Assembly: GCF_005402965.1 (NCBI RefSeq)
Contig: NZ_BJCF01000005.1
Coordinates: 1-64,000, forward strand
Direction: 5' to 3'
Length of the DNA: 64,000 bases
From: Dolichospermum planctonicum
GTDB lineage: Bacteria > Cyanobacteriota > Cyanobacteriia > Cyanobacteriales > Nostocaceae
In this document: positions 18,188 to 28,700 of the stretch, piece after piece
Position numbering within the stretch: position 1 is the stretch's first letter
Layout: each line of letters opens with the position of its first letter
Program-made: the position numbers and the translations under genes
Notes under the pieces: generated by a model
Told to the model about the DNA's origin: nothing
The model's input: the letters and a program-made list of their open reading frames with translations, nothing else
The model's database searches: none

Positions 18188-19855
18188 TTATTTATTTAAG
18201 TTAGATACTGGATGATATTGACTAAATTCTTCTGGCATTTGTAAACCTTGAATTTTCAAATTTTGAATGCGATATAAATAAGCAGCGCCCGTCATAATTT
18301 GATCGGCTATATCAACTACTTGACGATTATTAATATCTGCTAAGTAAGAACCACGCACCCAATTATTAAAACTTCCCATTGCAGGTCCACACCAAATTTG
18401 ATAGTCAATTTCTCGACCTTTTTCTCCAGTATTAGACCACCGAGAAGATAGTCCTAAATACCAGCGAAATATTAATGCCATTTTTACTTTAGGATTATTA
18501 GCTGCTTTGCTTAATTTTTCCGGGTGACGTTGAGATAAATAAGTAGCTGTTTCTTGCCAAATTTCGGAAATTGTTTTTCGCAGAATTTGTTTTTCTAATT
18601 TTTCTATTTCATCCGGGGGAATTTCTGCAATTGAATTATAGTTTTTGTATAATTCCCATAATTTTTGAGCGCGGAGGGGAAAGAGAGTTCCTTTTTTAAG
18701 AACTTGTAATTTTATTCCCATTTCAAACATATCAGCCGCTGGAGCCATCATTACATCCGTCATTTCTGCTTCAGCTAATAACTTTTTTGTATATTCAGAA
18801 GTACCAGCTTCAATACAGGATTGATTAATAGAACCAGTGACAATATAAGCAGCACCCATCATTAAAGCTGCTAGTGCTGATTGGGGTGTAGAAATACCAC
18901 CAGCTACACCAATTCTTACAGGTTTTTCATAATTATATTGACGCTGAATTTCATCTCTTAATTCTAAAATAGAAGGTAATAAACAAACCAAGGGACGATT
19001 ATCTGTATGTCCTCCTGAATCTGCTTCTACAGTAATATCATCAGCCATAGGAATTTTAGCCGCCAGATTAGCTTGTAATTCGCTAATTAATCCTTGTTCA
19101 ACTAATTGTTTCAGAATTTTTGTAGGTGCAGGTTGCAGGAACTTAGTAGCAACTTCTCGACGGGAAATTTTGGCGATAATTTTATTGTTAATTTCAATTT
19201 CATTAGCTGAATTTAAACTCAGACCAACAGACCGATAGTAAACTATATTATCACTCAAATCTAAGAATGCAGAGGCTTCAATTATTCTGATTTGATGCTG
19301 TAAATACAAATCAATTAAACGACGTTCAATAGCAGGTTCACTGGGACTATGAAGTAAGTTAAAAGCATAGGATTTGTTATGTAAAACTTGTTTAATTTTA
19401 TCAATTGCTGTTTCTACACGATTAGGAGATAAACCTCCTGCACCAAAGGAACTTAAAATGTTGGCTTTTCCCAAAGCAATTACCATTTCTTCTGATGCAA
19501 TACCCTGAGCCATTGCACCAGTCATATATGCGTATTTTACGCCATAAAACTCTAGAAAGCTTGGATCACCTAATTGATGAAACTTAATAGCAGGAACAGT
19601 TAAAAGCATTTCTAATTGCTTAGTTTTACCATTAGCACTATAGGATAAACTTCCGACATTACTAATCCCAATTTGTCCTTCTTTATTCAGAATATAACAA
19701 GGATAATCTAAATTCATCAGTTTATTTTTAATGTTCTCTGCATCGAAAGATACAGTATTTAAATCGCCTTGCCATCCTTGATAATTATTGTTCATTGCCG
19801 GAGAAAATTTGAGTTTTTGATGGTATTTGTTCAACATACTTTCGGAATTAAACAC
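18188..19855 (-). CDS. PfaD-type enoyl reductase (FMN, 2-nitropropane dioxygenase-like)
   Basis: 555 residues, normal for PfaD. Motifs include YMTGAMAQGIASEEMVIALG, LSSFGAGGLSPNRVE, FNLLHSPSEPAIERRLIDLY, VEADSGGHTDNRPLV, IGVAGGISTPQSALAALMMG and RWYLGLSSRWSN. All are hallmarks of PfaD/trans-acting enoyl reductases of polyunsaturated fatty acid and heterocyst-glycolipid-type synthases. It should reduce enoyl-ACP intermediates using a flavin and NAD(P)H. The main synthase in the cluster has KR and DH but no enoyl reductase domain, so this protein supplies the missing step in trans. It lies between the PfaB-like and acyltransferase genes in one direction. Confidence 0.92.
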   Translation of the reverse strand: MFNSESMLNKYHQKLKFSPAMNNNYQGWQGDLNTVSFDAENIKNKLMNLDYPCYILNKEGQIGISNVGSLSYSANGKTKQLEMLLTVPAIKFHQLGDPSFLEFYGVKYAYMTGAMAQGIASEEMVIALGKANILSSFGAGGLSPNRVETAIDKIKQVLHNKSYAFNLLHSPSEPAIERRLIDLYLQHQIRIIEASAFLDLSDNIVYYRSVGLSLNSANEIEINNKIIAKISRREVATKFLQPAPTKILKQLVEQGLISELQANLAAKIPMADDITVEADSGGHTDNRPLVCLLPSILELRDEIQRQYNYEKPVRIGVAGGISTPQSALAALMMGAAYIVTGSINQSCIEAGTSEYTKKLLAEAEMTDVMMAPAADMFEMGIKLQVLKKGTLFPLRAQKLWELYKNYNSIAEIPPDEIEKLEKQILRKTISEIWQETATYLSQRHPEKLSKAANNPKVKMALIFRWYLGLSSRWSNTGEKGREIDYQIWCGPAMGSFNNWVRGSYLADINNRQVVDIADQIMTGAAYLYRIQNLKIQGLQMPEEFSQYHPVSNLNK

Positions 19856-19933
19856 TTTATTTGACCTCAGATAACTAAACTATTGTGTATTTAAGTACGA
19901 GATGCCTATTCCACATCACAAAAAGCTAGATAT

Positions 19934-22630
19934 TTACTTTTCTTTTCTTGTTTGTATGACCATTTTTTTGTATAAATCTAATTGCTGCTGGAGAAATAGG
20001 CTAAGTTCTTGAAGTGATCTTTGCCGAGACTGTAATAAAAAGCTGTGTGCTTTAGCCAAACGCAGATTATTATCATTTAAACCTTGATAATTAGGAAGAG
20101 ATTTAATACTGCGTTCATAATTAAATAAGGAAGTATCCAGCAAAGATGATTGATTTTTGTAAGCAATGTCTTGTTCAAATTTGATATTAGCTAAGGAATA
20201 TAAAGGTGATAAATCCAACTCAACTCGATGACTAAATAGTTTAGCTAATGCTTTAATAATAGAGGTGTGATCATCTACACCTCTTTTATTTAGAGATACA
20301 GTTAAATGTTCTTGATGTTTAAGAATTTCGCTAATCCAACGGCTACAATTACTACCAACACCGACTTCAATAAAGATTCTAATCTGATCATTATAGACAT
20401 GATTAACTAAGCGCGGAAAATCAAGTTGTTGACAGAGGGCTTTGGCGATATTTTTGCCGATTAAATGACCATCAATTTTCATGGGTGCATATTCAGCAGC
20501 AGAATAGAAAATTGTGTTTGAATCTGTTTGAGTTGGTAAGGTGTTAACTTTAACTAATTCATCATATTCAGATTGCATTGCTTCGCAATGAATTACATGA
20601 TTAATTGATGTAGGAAAAGCGTCACATTTTAAAGTTTCAATCACTCTTTGACAAGCCTGAGTTTCACCAGCAATAACTACTTCTTCGGGTGTATTAATTA
20701 AAGGTATATAAACCAGGTTTTCATTTTTTAAAACTTCTTTTACTTGGGAACATGAACAGATTAAAATGTAGTTACTCCAAAATTCTTCGCCTTTATTTTC
20801 ATGAATTAAAGGTAATCCCCAATGCTGACGAACTGCATTTTTAGGACCTGATAGCCGGGTTTTAAATAAAGGTGATGAATTCAAATAATCACTGGTACTT
20901 TTAAAGCTAGTCCAGATACCTTGGGCTAACATCATACTGGTTTCACCAAGGCTATATCCAAAAGCATAAGGTGATTGAATCTGGAAATAGTTTTTCAGAA
21001 TTGCTGTCATTAATCCGGCAAAACCAACTTCTGATTCCAGCATAGAAACTGGATCATTTATTAATGTTTGTTCTATAGTTTCTAGTTGTCTTTTTGATAG
21101 TTTATCAATACTACGAGGATAGAGAATTTTTTCAATATTAGCGACTCGATTATAAACACTTTTAATGACAACATCATTATGTAGTTCGGGAAAAAGACGG
21201 AAAATATTTCTGCCTATTCCTATATAAGAAGTAAAAGAACCAGGATAAACAAAGGCAACATGACCTTTTTTTCCTTGGGGATTAACTGTAAAATAACTAC
21301 CAAGGGGAGTTTGCCAATCTTTACCAGTATCGAAAGCAATATTTACTCCCTGAATTGCCCTTTCAATTTCTCGTTTTAATTCCTCTGGATGTCGTGATAG
21401 AATTGCTAAAGCGTAAGTTGATTTTTGATATCGCTGATATTTTTGAAAATAATTACTAGCCAGTTGATCTAGGCAAGAAATACCTGTAATATTTTCTTGA
21501 AGTGCGGTAATTTGTCTTAATAAAGAAGCAGGATCATCTCCTGCAATAGTAAATAAGTAATAAGGCATTTGTTCCAAATATTTACTATTACGTTCTCTCT
21601 GGCTGATTTCTTCTGACAAAATTAAATGTCCATAAGTATTATCTTGATTATCTTCTTCCATCATATTTACCGCAGCTATTCTTTTAGTTGCACCAGGTTC
21701 TAAAAACCAAGGTTTTGATTCTACTGCTACATAAAAAGGACTTCCCCGCCAAATTTCCGGCTGTTTAGGATTTGACCAATGGGGAACACCGGGAATATAA
21801 CGATGATATAGACAAAGCGCAGTTTTGATGAGACTAAATATACCAGCAGTTGCTTGTGTATTGCCAATATTTGCTTTAACGCTACCCATAGCACAACTGA
21901 GATTTTCTTTCTCTGTCTGATAAGCTGATATTAAACCTTGAATTTCCGCTGTATCTGCGTTAAGAATCCCACTAGCAACAACTTCTAAATAACCAATATC
22001 TGCGGCTTTAATATCTGCTATTTGAAACCCTTCCTGACAAACTTGAGTAACAACTTCTGGGTGATTTGGAGAATGTTTCACCACACTCAAACCATCAATA
22101 ACTGCATAGATGCAACGATTTTGTTGTTTAGCTGTTTCATGTAATTCTAATACCACTGCGGCTACACCTGCTGTTTTAATTATATCTTTGGCATTTTCAT
22201 CATAACTAAAAGTATATACACCTGTATTAACTTCCATTAAGTAATTTCTATCTATTCCCACAATTAAAACAGCTTCAACTTGTTGATTACTTAATAATTT
22301 TTGACTCATATCTAAAGCTGATAAGAGCGATTTTTCTACCGACAAAAATCCTACTTCCGCAGAAATATAACTAGCTAAAGTAGAATTTTCTAGAGGAGAA
22401 ATAATAATTAAGCCTATTTTTGTTTCTGGCTTAATTTGAGCATCTTTAAGAGCAGAATTGATCACTTCTCGACTTAATGGACTTTGCTGATAATCTTCAG
22501 ATCTAACTGCATCTTGCTTAGTTTCATAAATTAGTCTTTCAAATTTATTTAATGTTGATGAATTACTAATAAAACAATCCATACCAATAATTGCTAACTT
22601 GGGATTTTGTGCCATTAATTTCATGATCAT
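19934..22630 (-). CDS. PfaB-like protein: inactive ketosynthase + acyltransferase
   Basis: 898 residues. Residues ~10-335 are a shortened ketosynthase fold that has lost all three catalytic residues. The cysteine region reads FLSVEKSLLSAL. EAHGTGT has become EVVASGI (V218 for His). GHTxAAG has become GNTQATAG (N257 for His). Residues ~450-770 are an acyltransferase with the nucleophile in GYSLGE (Ser560). This dead-KS plus AT pattern matches PfaB of PUFA synthases and the related Hgl proteins. The AT likely loads or controls acyl units for the 2107-residue synthase. The C-terminal ~110 residues are helical and unassigned. The start may be codon 1 or the ATG at codon 3 or 6. It lies 114 bp downstream of the synthase gene. 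Confidence 0.85.
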   Translation of the reverse strand: MIMKLMAQNPKLAIIGMDCFISNSSTLNKFERLIYETKQDAVRSEDYQQSPLSREVINSALKDAQIKPETKIGLIIISPLENSTLASYISAEVGFLSVEKSLLSALDMSQKLLSNQQVEAVLIVGIDRNYLMEVNTGVYTFSYDENAKDIIKTAGVAAVVLELHETAKQQNRCIYAVIDGLSVVKHSPNHPEVVTQVCQEGFQIADIKAADIGYLEVVASGILNADTAEIQGLISAYQTEKENLSCAMGSVKANIGNTQATAGIFSLIKTALCLYHRYIPGVPHWSNPKQPEIWRGSPFYVAVESKPWFLEPGATKRIAAVNMMEEDNQDNTYGHLILSEEISQRERNSKYLEQMPYYLFTIAGDDPASLLRQITALQENITGISCLDQLASNYFQKYQRYQKSTYALAILSRHPEELKREIERAIQGVNIAFDTGKDWQTPLGSYFTVNPQGKKGHVAFVYPGSFTSYIGIGRNIFRLFPELHNDVVIKSVYNRVANIEKILYPRSIDKLSKRQLETIEQTLINDPVSMLESEVGFAGLMTAILKNYFQIQSPYAFGYSLGETSMMLAQGIWTSFKSTSDYLNSSPLFKTRLSGPKNAVRQHWGLPLIHENKGEEFWSNYILICSCSQVKEVLKNENLVYIPLINTPEEVVIAGETQACQRVIETLKCDAFPTSINHVIHCEAMQSEYDELVKVNTLPTQTDSNTIFYSAAEYAPMKIDGHLIGKNIAKALCQQLDFPRLVNHVYNDQIRIFIEVGVGSNCSRWISEILKHQEHLTVSLNKRGVDDHTSIIKALAKLFSHRVELDLSPLYSLANIKFEQDIAYKNQSSLLDTSLFNYERSIKSLPNYQGLNDNNLRLAKAHSFLLQSRQRSLQELSLFLQQQLDLYKKMVIQTRKEK

Positions 22631-22658
22631 TCTCCATATTTTAGAATTAAAATCACCT

Positions 22659-22740
22659 TTTACGCAAAGGTAAAAAGGAGCAAAAGCACCAAGTTTTAGA
22701 ACTTTAATTTTCCCTGCCCCTTTGCGTCTCTGCGTGAAAA
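22659..22740. repeat. MITE-like inverted repeat between cluster genes
   Basis: ACGCAAAGG (22662-22670) and CCTTTGCGT (22719-22727) form an inverted repeat followed by CTCTGCGTGAAA. This is the style of a dispersed cyanobacterial intergenic element, inserted in the 114-bp gap between the synthase and PfaB-like genes. Confidence 0.5.
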
Positions 22741-22744
22741 ATAT

Positions 22745-25700
22745 CTAATATTTTGCTATTTGTCTAGGTAAAATTGTTCCTTTTGCACCAATCATCCGAT
22801 TATAAATTTGTCCTTGACGATTATAAGTAATCACATCTGTAATTACCGAAGATTCTGTTTTTGATTTCACCTCACAAGTAACATAAAATGTTTCACCAAA
22901 AGGCACTTTAGCAAATTGTTCAAAGTTATTAATTTCTGATGGTAAACAGCCAACTTGATGAAAATGTTGAGTCCAAATCCAAAGAGAATGAATCTGGACA
23001 TCTGCTATATAGGGATTAAATGTTTGGACGGGAAATTGTCCTTGTTGTTTTGCTGTTGGTTCTGATAAAAAGCATTCAATTGTTATCTGGCTAGGACTAG
23101 TATTTAAAACTGATTTTACACCTTGAAAAGTGACTCCATGAAATAGGCTAGAAGCATTTACTTGATACAATTCTTGATTATTTTTTAGCAAATTTTGATC
23201 CTGATTAAAGTTCAAGCTTCCATAATTTGCAAAGGGGGGAATTTCTCGTTTGAGAATTAAATTTGTACTAAAATGATAGCGGATTTTTCCATCTGGCGTT
23301 TGACTACTAATTTTAGCAGCAAATTCTATTTCTTGATTTTCATGTTTCGCAAGTTCTTGAATTTCTAAAACATATTCATTTGCTGAAGTTTCATCAAAAA
23401 CTATGCCCTTTAAAACTTTGAAATCTGAAGCAATAAAAGCTGTAAATCCAGGATATAGTTGTTCACAAGCATTTGTCATCCATAATAAACCACAAGTAGC
23501 CGGAAGTACAGGACAACCAGCGATAATATGATCCTGTAAAAATGGATTTTCTGCTAATGTTAATTGGCGTTTAATGCGATAGGTTTTTAAATCATTAGAT
23601 AAGGTCGATGGAACATAAAATAAAGGACTACCAATCACTAATTGCACTGTATCTTGATGAGGGTTTGTTAATTCATCAATTAATATTTGTGTTCCTGTTT
23701 CTATGGTAATAGTCTCAATTCCTCTTTCCGCAAAAGCTTTTTTTAATTCTGGTGATACCATGCCACTTTCCCAAGGTCCCCAGTTGATAGCCATGACATG
23801 ACAATTGGGGTAATTATGTTTAATTAAATGGGCAGATTTGTTGAGTATTTCATTGGCTATGGCATAATCTGATTGTCCCACATTTCCATAAAATCCGACT
23901 ACAGAAGAGAACAAAACTAAATATTGTAATTGACTGGCTGGTACACAGCTTAAAAGATTTTTTAAACCTTTAATTTTAGCTGCATAAACATTTTCAAAAT
24001 CCTGAATTGATTTGTTTTCAATGCGTTTATCAGCTAAGTTTCCTGCACCATGAATTATGCCAGTTACTTGCCCAAAACGTGCAATTACATCTGCCAATTT
24101 TGATTCTAATAATACTGTATTGGTAATATCTACACTCAGATATTCTGCTTGTCCTCCTGCTTGTTCAATGGCTTTGAGAGTATTTTTAATTTCTCGTTGT
24201 GAGGAAATAAGTTGATACTTTTTCTGTACCATTATTGGTGTTGGTTTTTCCCCTTGGGCTTGGAAATCTTCTAAAATTCGCTGTTTTAATTCCGCTTCAT
24301 TTTTACAATTTTCTGCCCAAACAGGTTCAGGTTCTGTACTGGAACGCCCTAAAAGAATAAATTTACATTGATATTTTTGGGCGATTTTAATTACACATTG
24401 GGCTGTGATTCCTTTCGCACCACCACTAACTAAAAATACTTGATCTTTAGTAATCTCTCTCAGAGAATTTGTGCTTGGTAATGGGGTGAAATCTGCAATT
24501 AAGTTAACTCTACCTTGGCTGCTGTACCCTACTTCTTGAATTAACAAGTTTGGATCATGAATTTCCGCGATAATCTGTTTAACAGATGTTTCTAAATCTA
24601 AGTCTGGATTTAAGTCAATGGAACGACAGAATACATTTTCCCATTCTTGATTAATACTCTTACTCAGTCCAAATAATCCTCCCGCAACAGCACTAAATTT
24701 ATTGGTTTCTCCTAATCCAAATTTACCATCTAAATGCGCCACATTAATAAAACAACTGCGTCCAAATTTTGCGGCTTCGTTGAGTGATTCTTTCAGGTGT
24801 TTGGCGATTAAAAAAACGTGACGAAGAATAGATTTCTCTATGTCTAATGGTGTTAATGGGTGGAGGTGAATAAATGCAGCTACAGTACCATAATTATCAT
24901 TAATTTGTTTTAACTGTTGTTGTAAAGTGTCTTCATTCCAGTCAGTTAAAACTACTCTATTTATTCCTTGATTAACATTTGGTTCGATACCAGGAAAACT
25001 TAAAATCACTGTTTTCCAGCCTTTATCTGTCAAACTTTTTGCTAATCTCTCAGTAATAAAAGAACCATGATCAGTTATTAATGCAACATGGTTATCAGCA
25101 ACAGAAAATTCTAAACTGTCAGGTGCAGGAATTTGCTGTAATTTTGCAATACTGCGGCGGATATTTGGCTCAGATGTGGTTTTTGTTATCTCTACTATTT
25201 CTTCAGTTAATAACTTAGTAATTCTCTGGGCTTGCTGCTGCATATAACTAGCAATTTCGCCCAAATTTCTCAATTCTCCAATTTCTTCAGGGTTGGGTTT
25301 AGGTAAGTCAGGATATAGTTCTAATAAACTTCCTAAAATTTCTACCTTTTTGATGGAATCAATTCCTAAATCTGCTTCTATATCCATTGACATTTCTAAC
25401 ATTTCTAACGGATAACCTGTTTTTTCACTGACTATGTTTAATAGGTTTTGACTCAGGGTAGCTTTATCTATGTTAATTGGGATTTTGGGAACTACGGTAA
25501 TAGTTTTTTCTGTGTTATTGATGAATGGGATGATTTTTTCCTCACCCAGAGGCGCAGTGACGCTGACAGTTTGCGGCTGATTTACATAATTAATGGCTTT
25601 TTTTTCTGAAGTTAGTAAATGAAAATGTTGTTGCAGAAGTTGAAAATAGTTCTGGGTATATTCCTGTTGATATTTGAGATATTTTTCATGAATACGCAGA

Positions 25701-28700
25701 GTATCACCTTGATGATCATGAAACCGCATCATGTTACGTTCAGAACTAGAAATTATTAATTCTTGAATTTTGGCTTGATGTTCTGTAGTTTCACTATTTT
25801 CTAATAATGAATACTGTTGCTGCATTAATTGAGAAAACGTTTTTGTGTATTCTGCTTGGCTGTGCAATGACTGTTCATGAACGTGAATAATATCCCGTTG
25901 TTGTTGACTAAATTCTGTGATAAAATTTTCTAAGCTATGAATAACTTTTTCATAATTTTGGGGCTGAATTTCTGCTTCTTCTAATTTTTCATTAAATGAC
26001 GTTACAGGCTTTTCGTTAACTGTTGGTTGAGGTGATACAACGCTTATATGAGAACCGTTTTCTAAAGCTTTTGCAAAGGCTTTTTGAGTTTTTTCGGTAA
26101 TATTTGTACTATTTAATCTCACGTTCAAAACTTGTTGTTGGGGAACTTCGGTAATTTTAGTTGGGACTTGGTAGGGGTCTATATTTTGCAAAGATAACCC
26201 AGCTACTTGCAATTGAACTATGGCTTGTCGAAGAATTTTATCGCTATCTTTAGTATGACTTGCATTGACAGCTATAGCTATGTGGGGTTTATCACTCAAA
26301 ATCTCTTTCACTAAATTAGTAAGGACATTTTTGGGACCAAATTCTACAAAACAGTAACCACCAGCAGCATAAATATTTTCAATTTCCTGCTGAAATAATA
26401 CCTGATTTAACAATTGTTCTTTAAGAATTTTTTGGATAGCGTGGGGTTCTTGAGGATAACATTCACCCGTGATATTTGTATAAACGGGAATTTGGGGTTC
26501 GTTAAAATTTACTTTTTCAACAGCTTGGGCAAAAGGTTTTTGGGCATGAGATACTAATGGTGTATGAAATCCTGCGGAAACTGCTAATAAAAAAGTAGAA
26601 AATCCTTGATTTTTGAGAAGTTCTTGTACTTGCTTAATTTCGGTTTTCTTCCCAGCTAATACTACTTGTTTCTGAGAATTTCTATTAGCAATAACTACTT
26701 GGGGGAAGTTTTTGATTACTTCTATTATTTGACTAATATCTCCTTTAACAGCTAACATTTCTCCCGCATCAAAATTAGGATTTACAGGTGCAGCCATAGC
26801 TTGTCCTCTAGCTTTTGCTAAGAACAAATAATCCTCTTCACTTAATACACCCGCAACCCACAAAGCTGTTAATTCACCGAAACTATGACCGGCAACAAAA
26901 TCAGGTTTAAATCCAGCTTGTTGCAATATTTTATATAATCCCACACTAAACACACCAATTGCCGGCTGTGCATATTCAGTTTTATGCAATGTTTCTAACT
27001 GAATTTGCTTTTGTGCTTTATCAATAACTGGTGGGGGAAATACTACTGCTGATAAAGATTGTAAACCGTCTTCACACAACAGACTATCTATATGCGTATA
27101 TGTTTGCCGCAAACAAGGAAAATTCATTACCAACTCCCGCCCCATTTCTAAGTATTGTGAACCCTGTCCAGAAAACAAAGCCACCACTTTACCCGTCATA
27201 TCTATCCCCGTTTGACGGTAGTAAATCCCTTGAGGATGTTCCCATGATTGGGCTTCAGGCTTCTGTTTTAGCCCTTCAATCGCAATTTTCAGTAATTCCT
27301 TCCCTTGGGCTAAATCATTGGCTACAAAGCCAATTCTGGCGTAATTAAGGGGAATCTTGCCAATCTGAGAATCAGTAATTAATTGTTGATAGTGTTTTTC
27401 TTTGCTCTCACTCTGTAGCTGTTGGTGGATTTGCTGACAACGAGACAACAAAGCTGAAGCTGTGGGGGCAAATAGTAGCAAGGATTGTGGAGTATGGTGT
27501 AAACGGTACGGGTGATGATGTTCATGTTCATATTCTTCTAAAACAACGTGATAATTTGTACCACCGAATCCAAAGGCACTGACTCCAGCCCTTCTCGGTT
27601 GGGTAGGATGACTTACCCAAGGTCTCGTCTCCGTATTTAAGTAGAATGGTGAGTTCTCAATGTTCAGTTTAGGATGGGGCTTACTGATATTAATTGTCGG
27701 TGGTAAAACTTTATGGTGTAACGCCAAAGCCGCTTTAATCAGACTAGCCGCACCAGCAGCAGCTTTAGTATGTCCAATCTGGGATTTAACAGTTCCTAAA
27801 GCGATATGCTGTTTTTTGGGATTATTTTCACTAAAAACGGTGGTAATTGAGCTAAATTCTGTAGGGTCTCCTACCATCGTTCCTGTACCATGGGCTTCAA
27901 TTAAGCCTATACTGGCTGGATTTACTCCTGCTTCTGTATATGCACGATGCAAAGCATTTATTTGTCCTTCGGGACGAGGTGCATAGATACTTTTATACTT
28001 ACCATCGCTAGAACTGCCAACACCTTTAATAACTGCATAAATGCGATCGCCATCTCGTCGAGCATCTTCTAAACGTTTAAGTACCAGCATTCCCACGCCT
28101 TCACCTAACATCATTCCATCAGCATCAGCATCAAAAGGCTTCACCTTATCCCCAGGAGAAACAGCTGGGGTTTTGCTAAAGCACATATACGCAAAAATAG
28201 AATTATCAGTATCCACACCGCCAGTTATCATCATGTCGGCGCGATATTCCGTTAATTCGCTAATAGCCATCCTTAATGCGCCTAGTGAACTTGCACAGGC
28301 TGCATCTACTACGCAATTCATTCCTCCTAAATTTAAACGGTTAGCAATACGTCCAGAAATGACATTAGCTAACATTCCGGGGAAGGCATTTTCCTCCCAT
28401 TCTACATATCCACTTTTGATTTTTTCAATAATTTTCTGACTATCTTCCTCGGATAAACCACTATTTTTGAGAACCTTTTTCCAAAGAGGATATTGTAATC
28501 TTGCACCCAAAGGAACAGCCAATTGTCTACCAATTGCTACTCCTAATATTACCCCTGTTCGTTCATGATTAAATTGGCGAGATGCACCATAACCAGCATC
28601 TTCCATTGCCTCTTTTGCCACTACCAAACCGAGTAATTGCGAAATATCTGTCACCTCTAAAATATTAGGAGGTAAACCAAATTCCATCGGATTAAAATCA

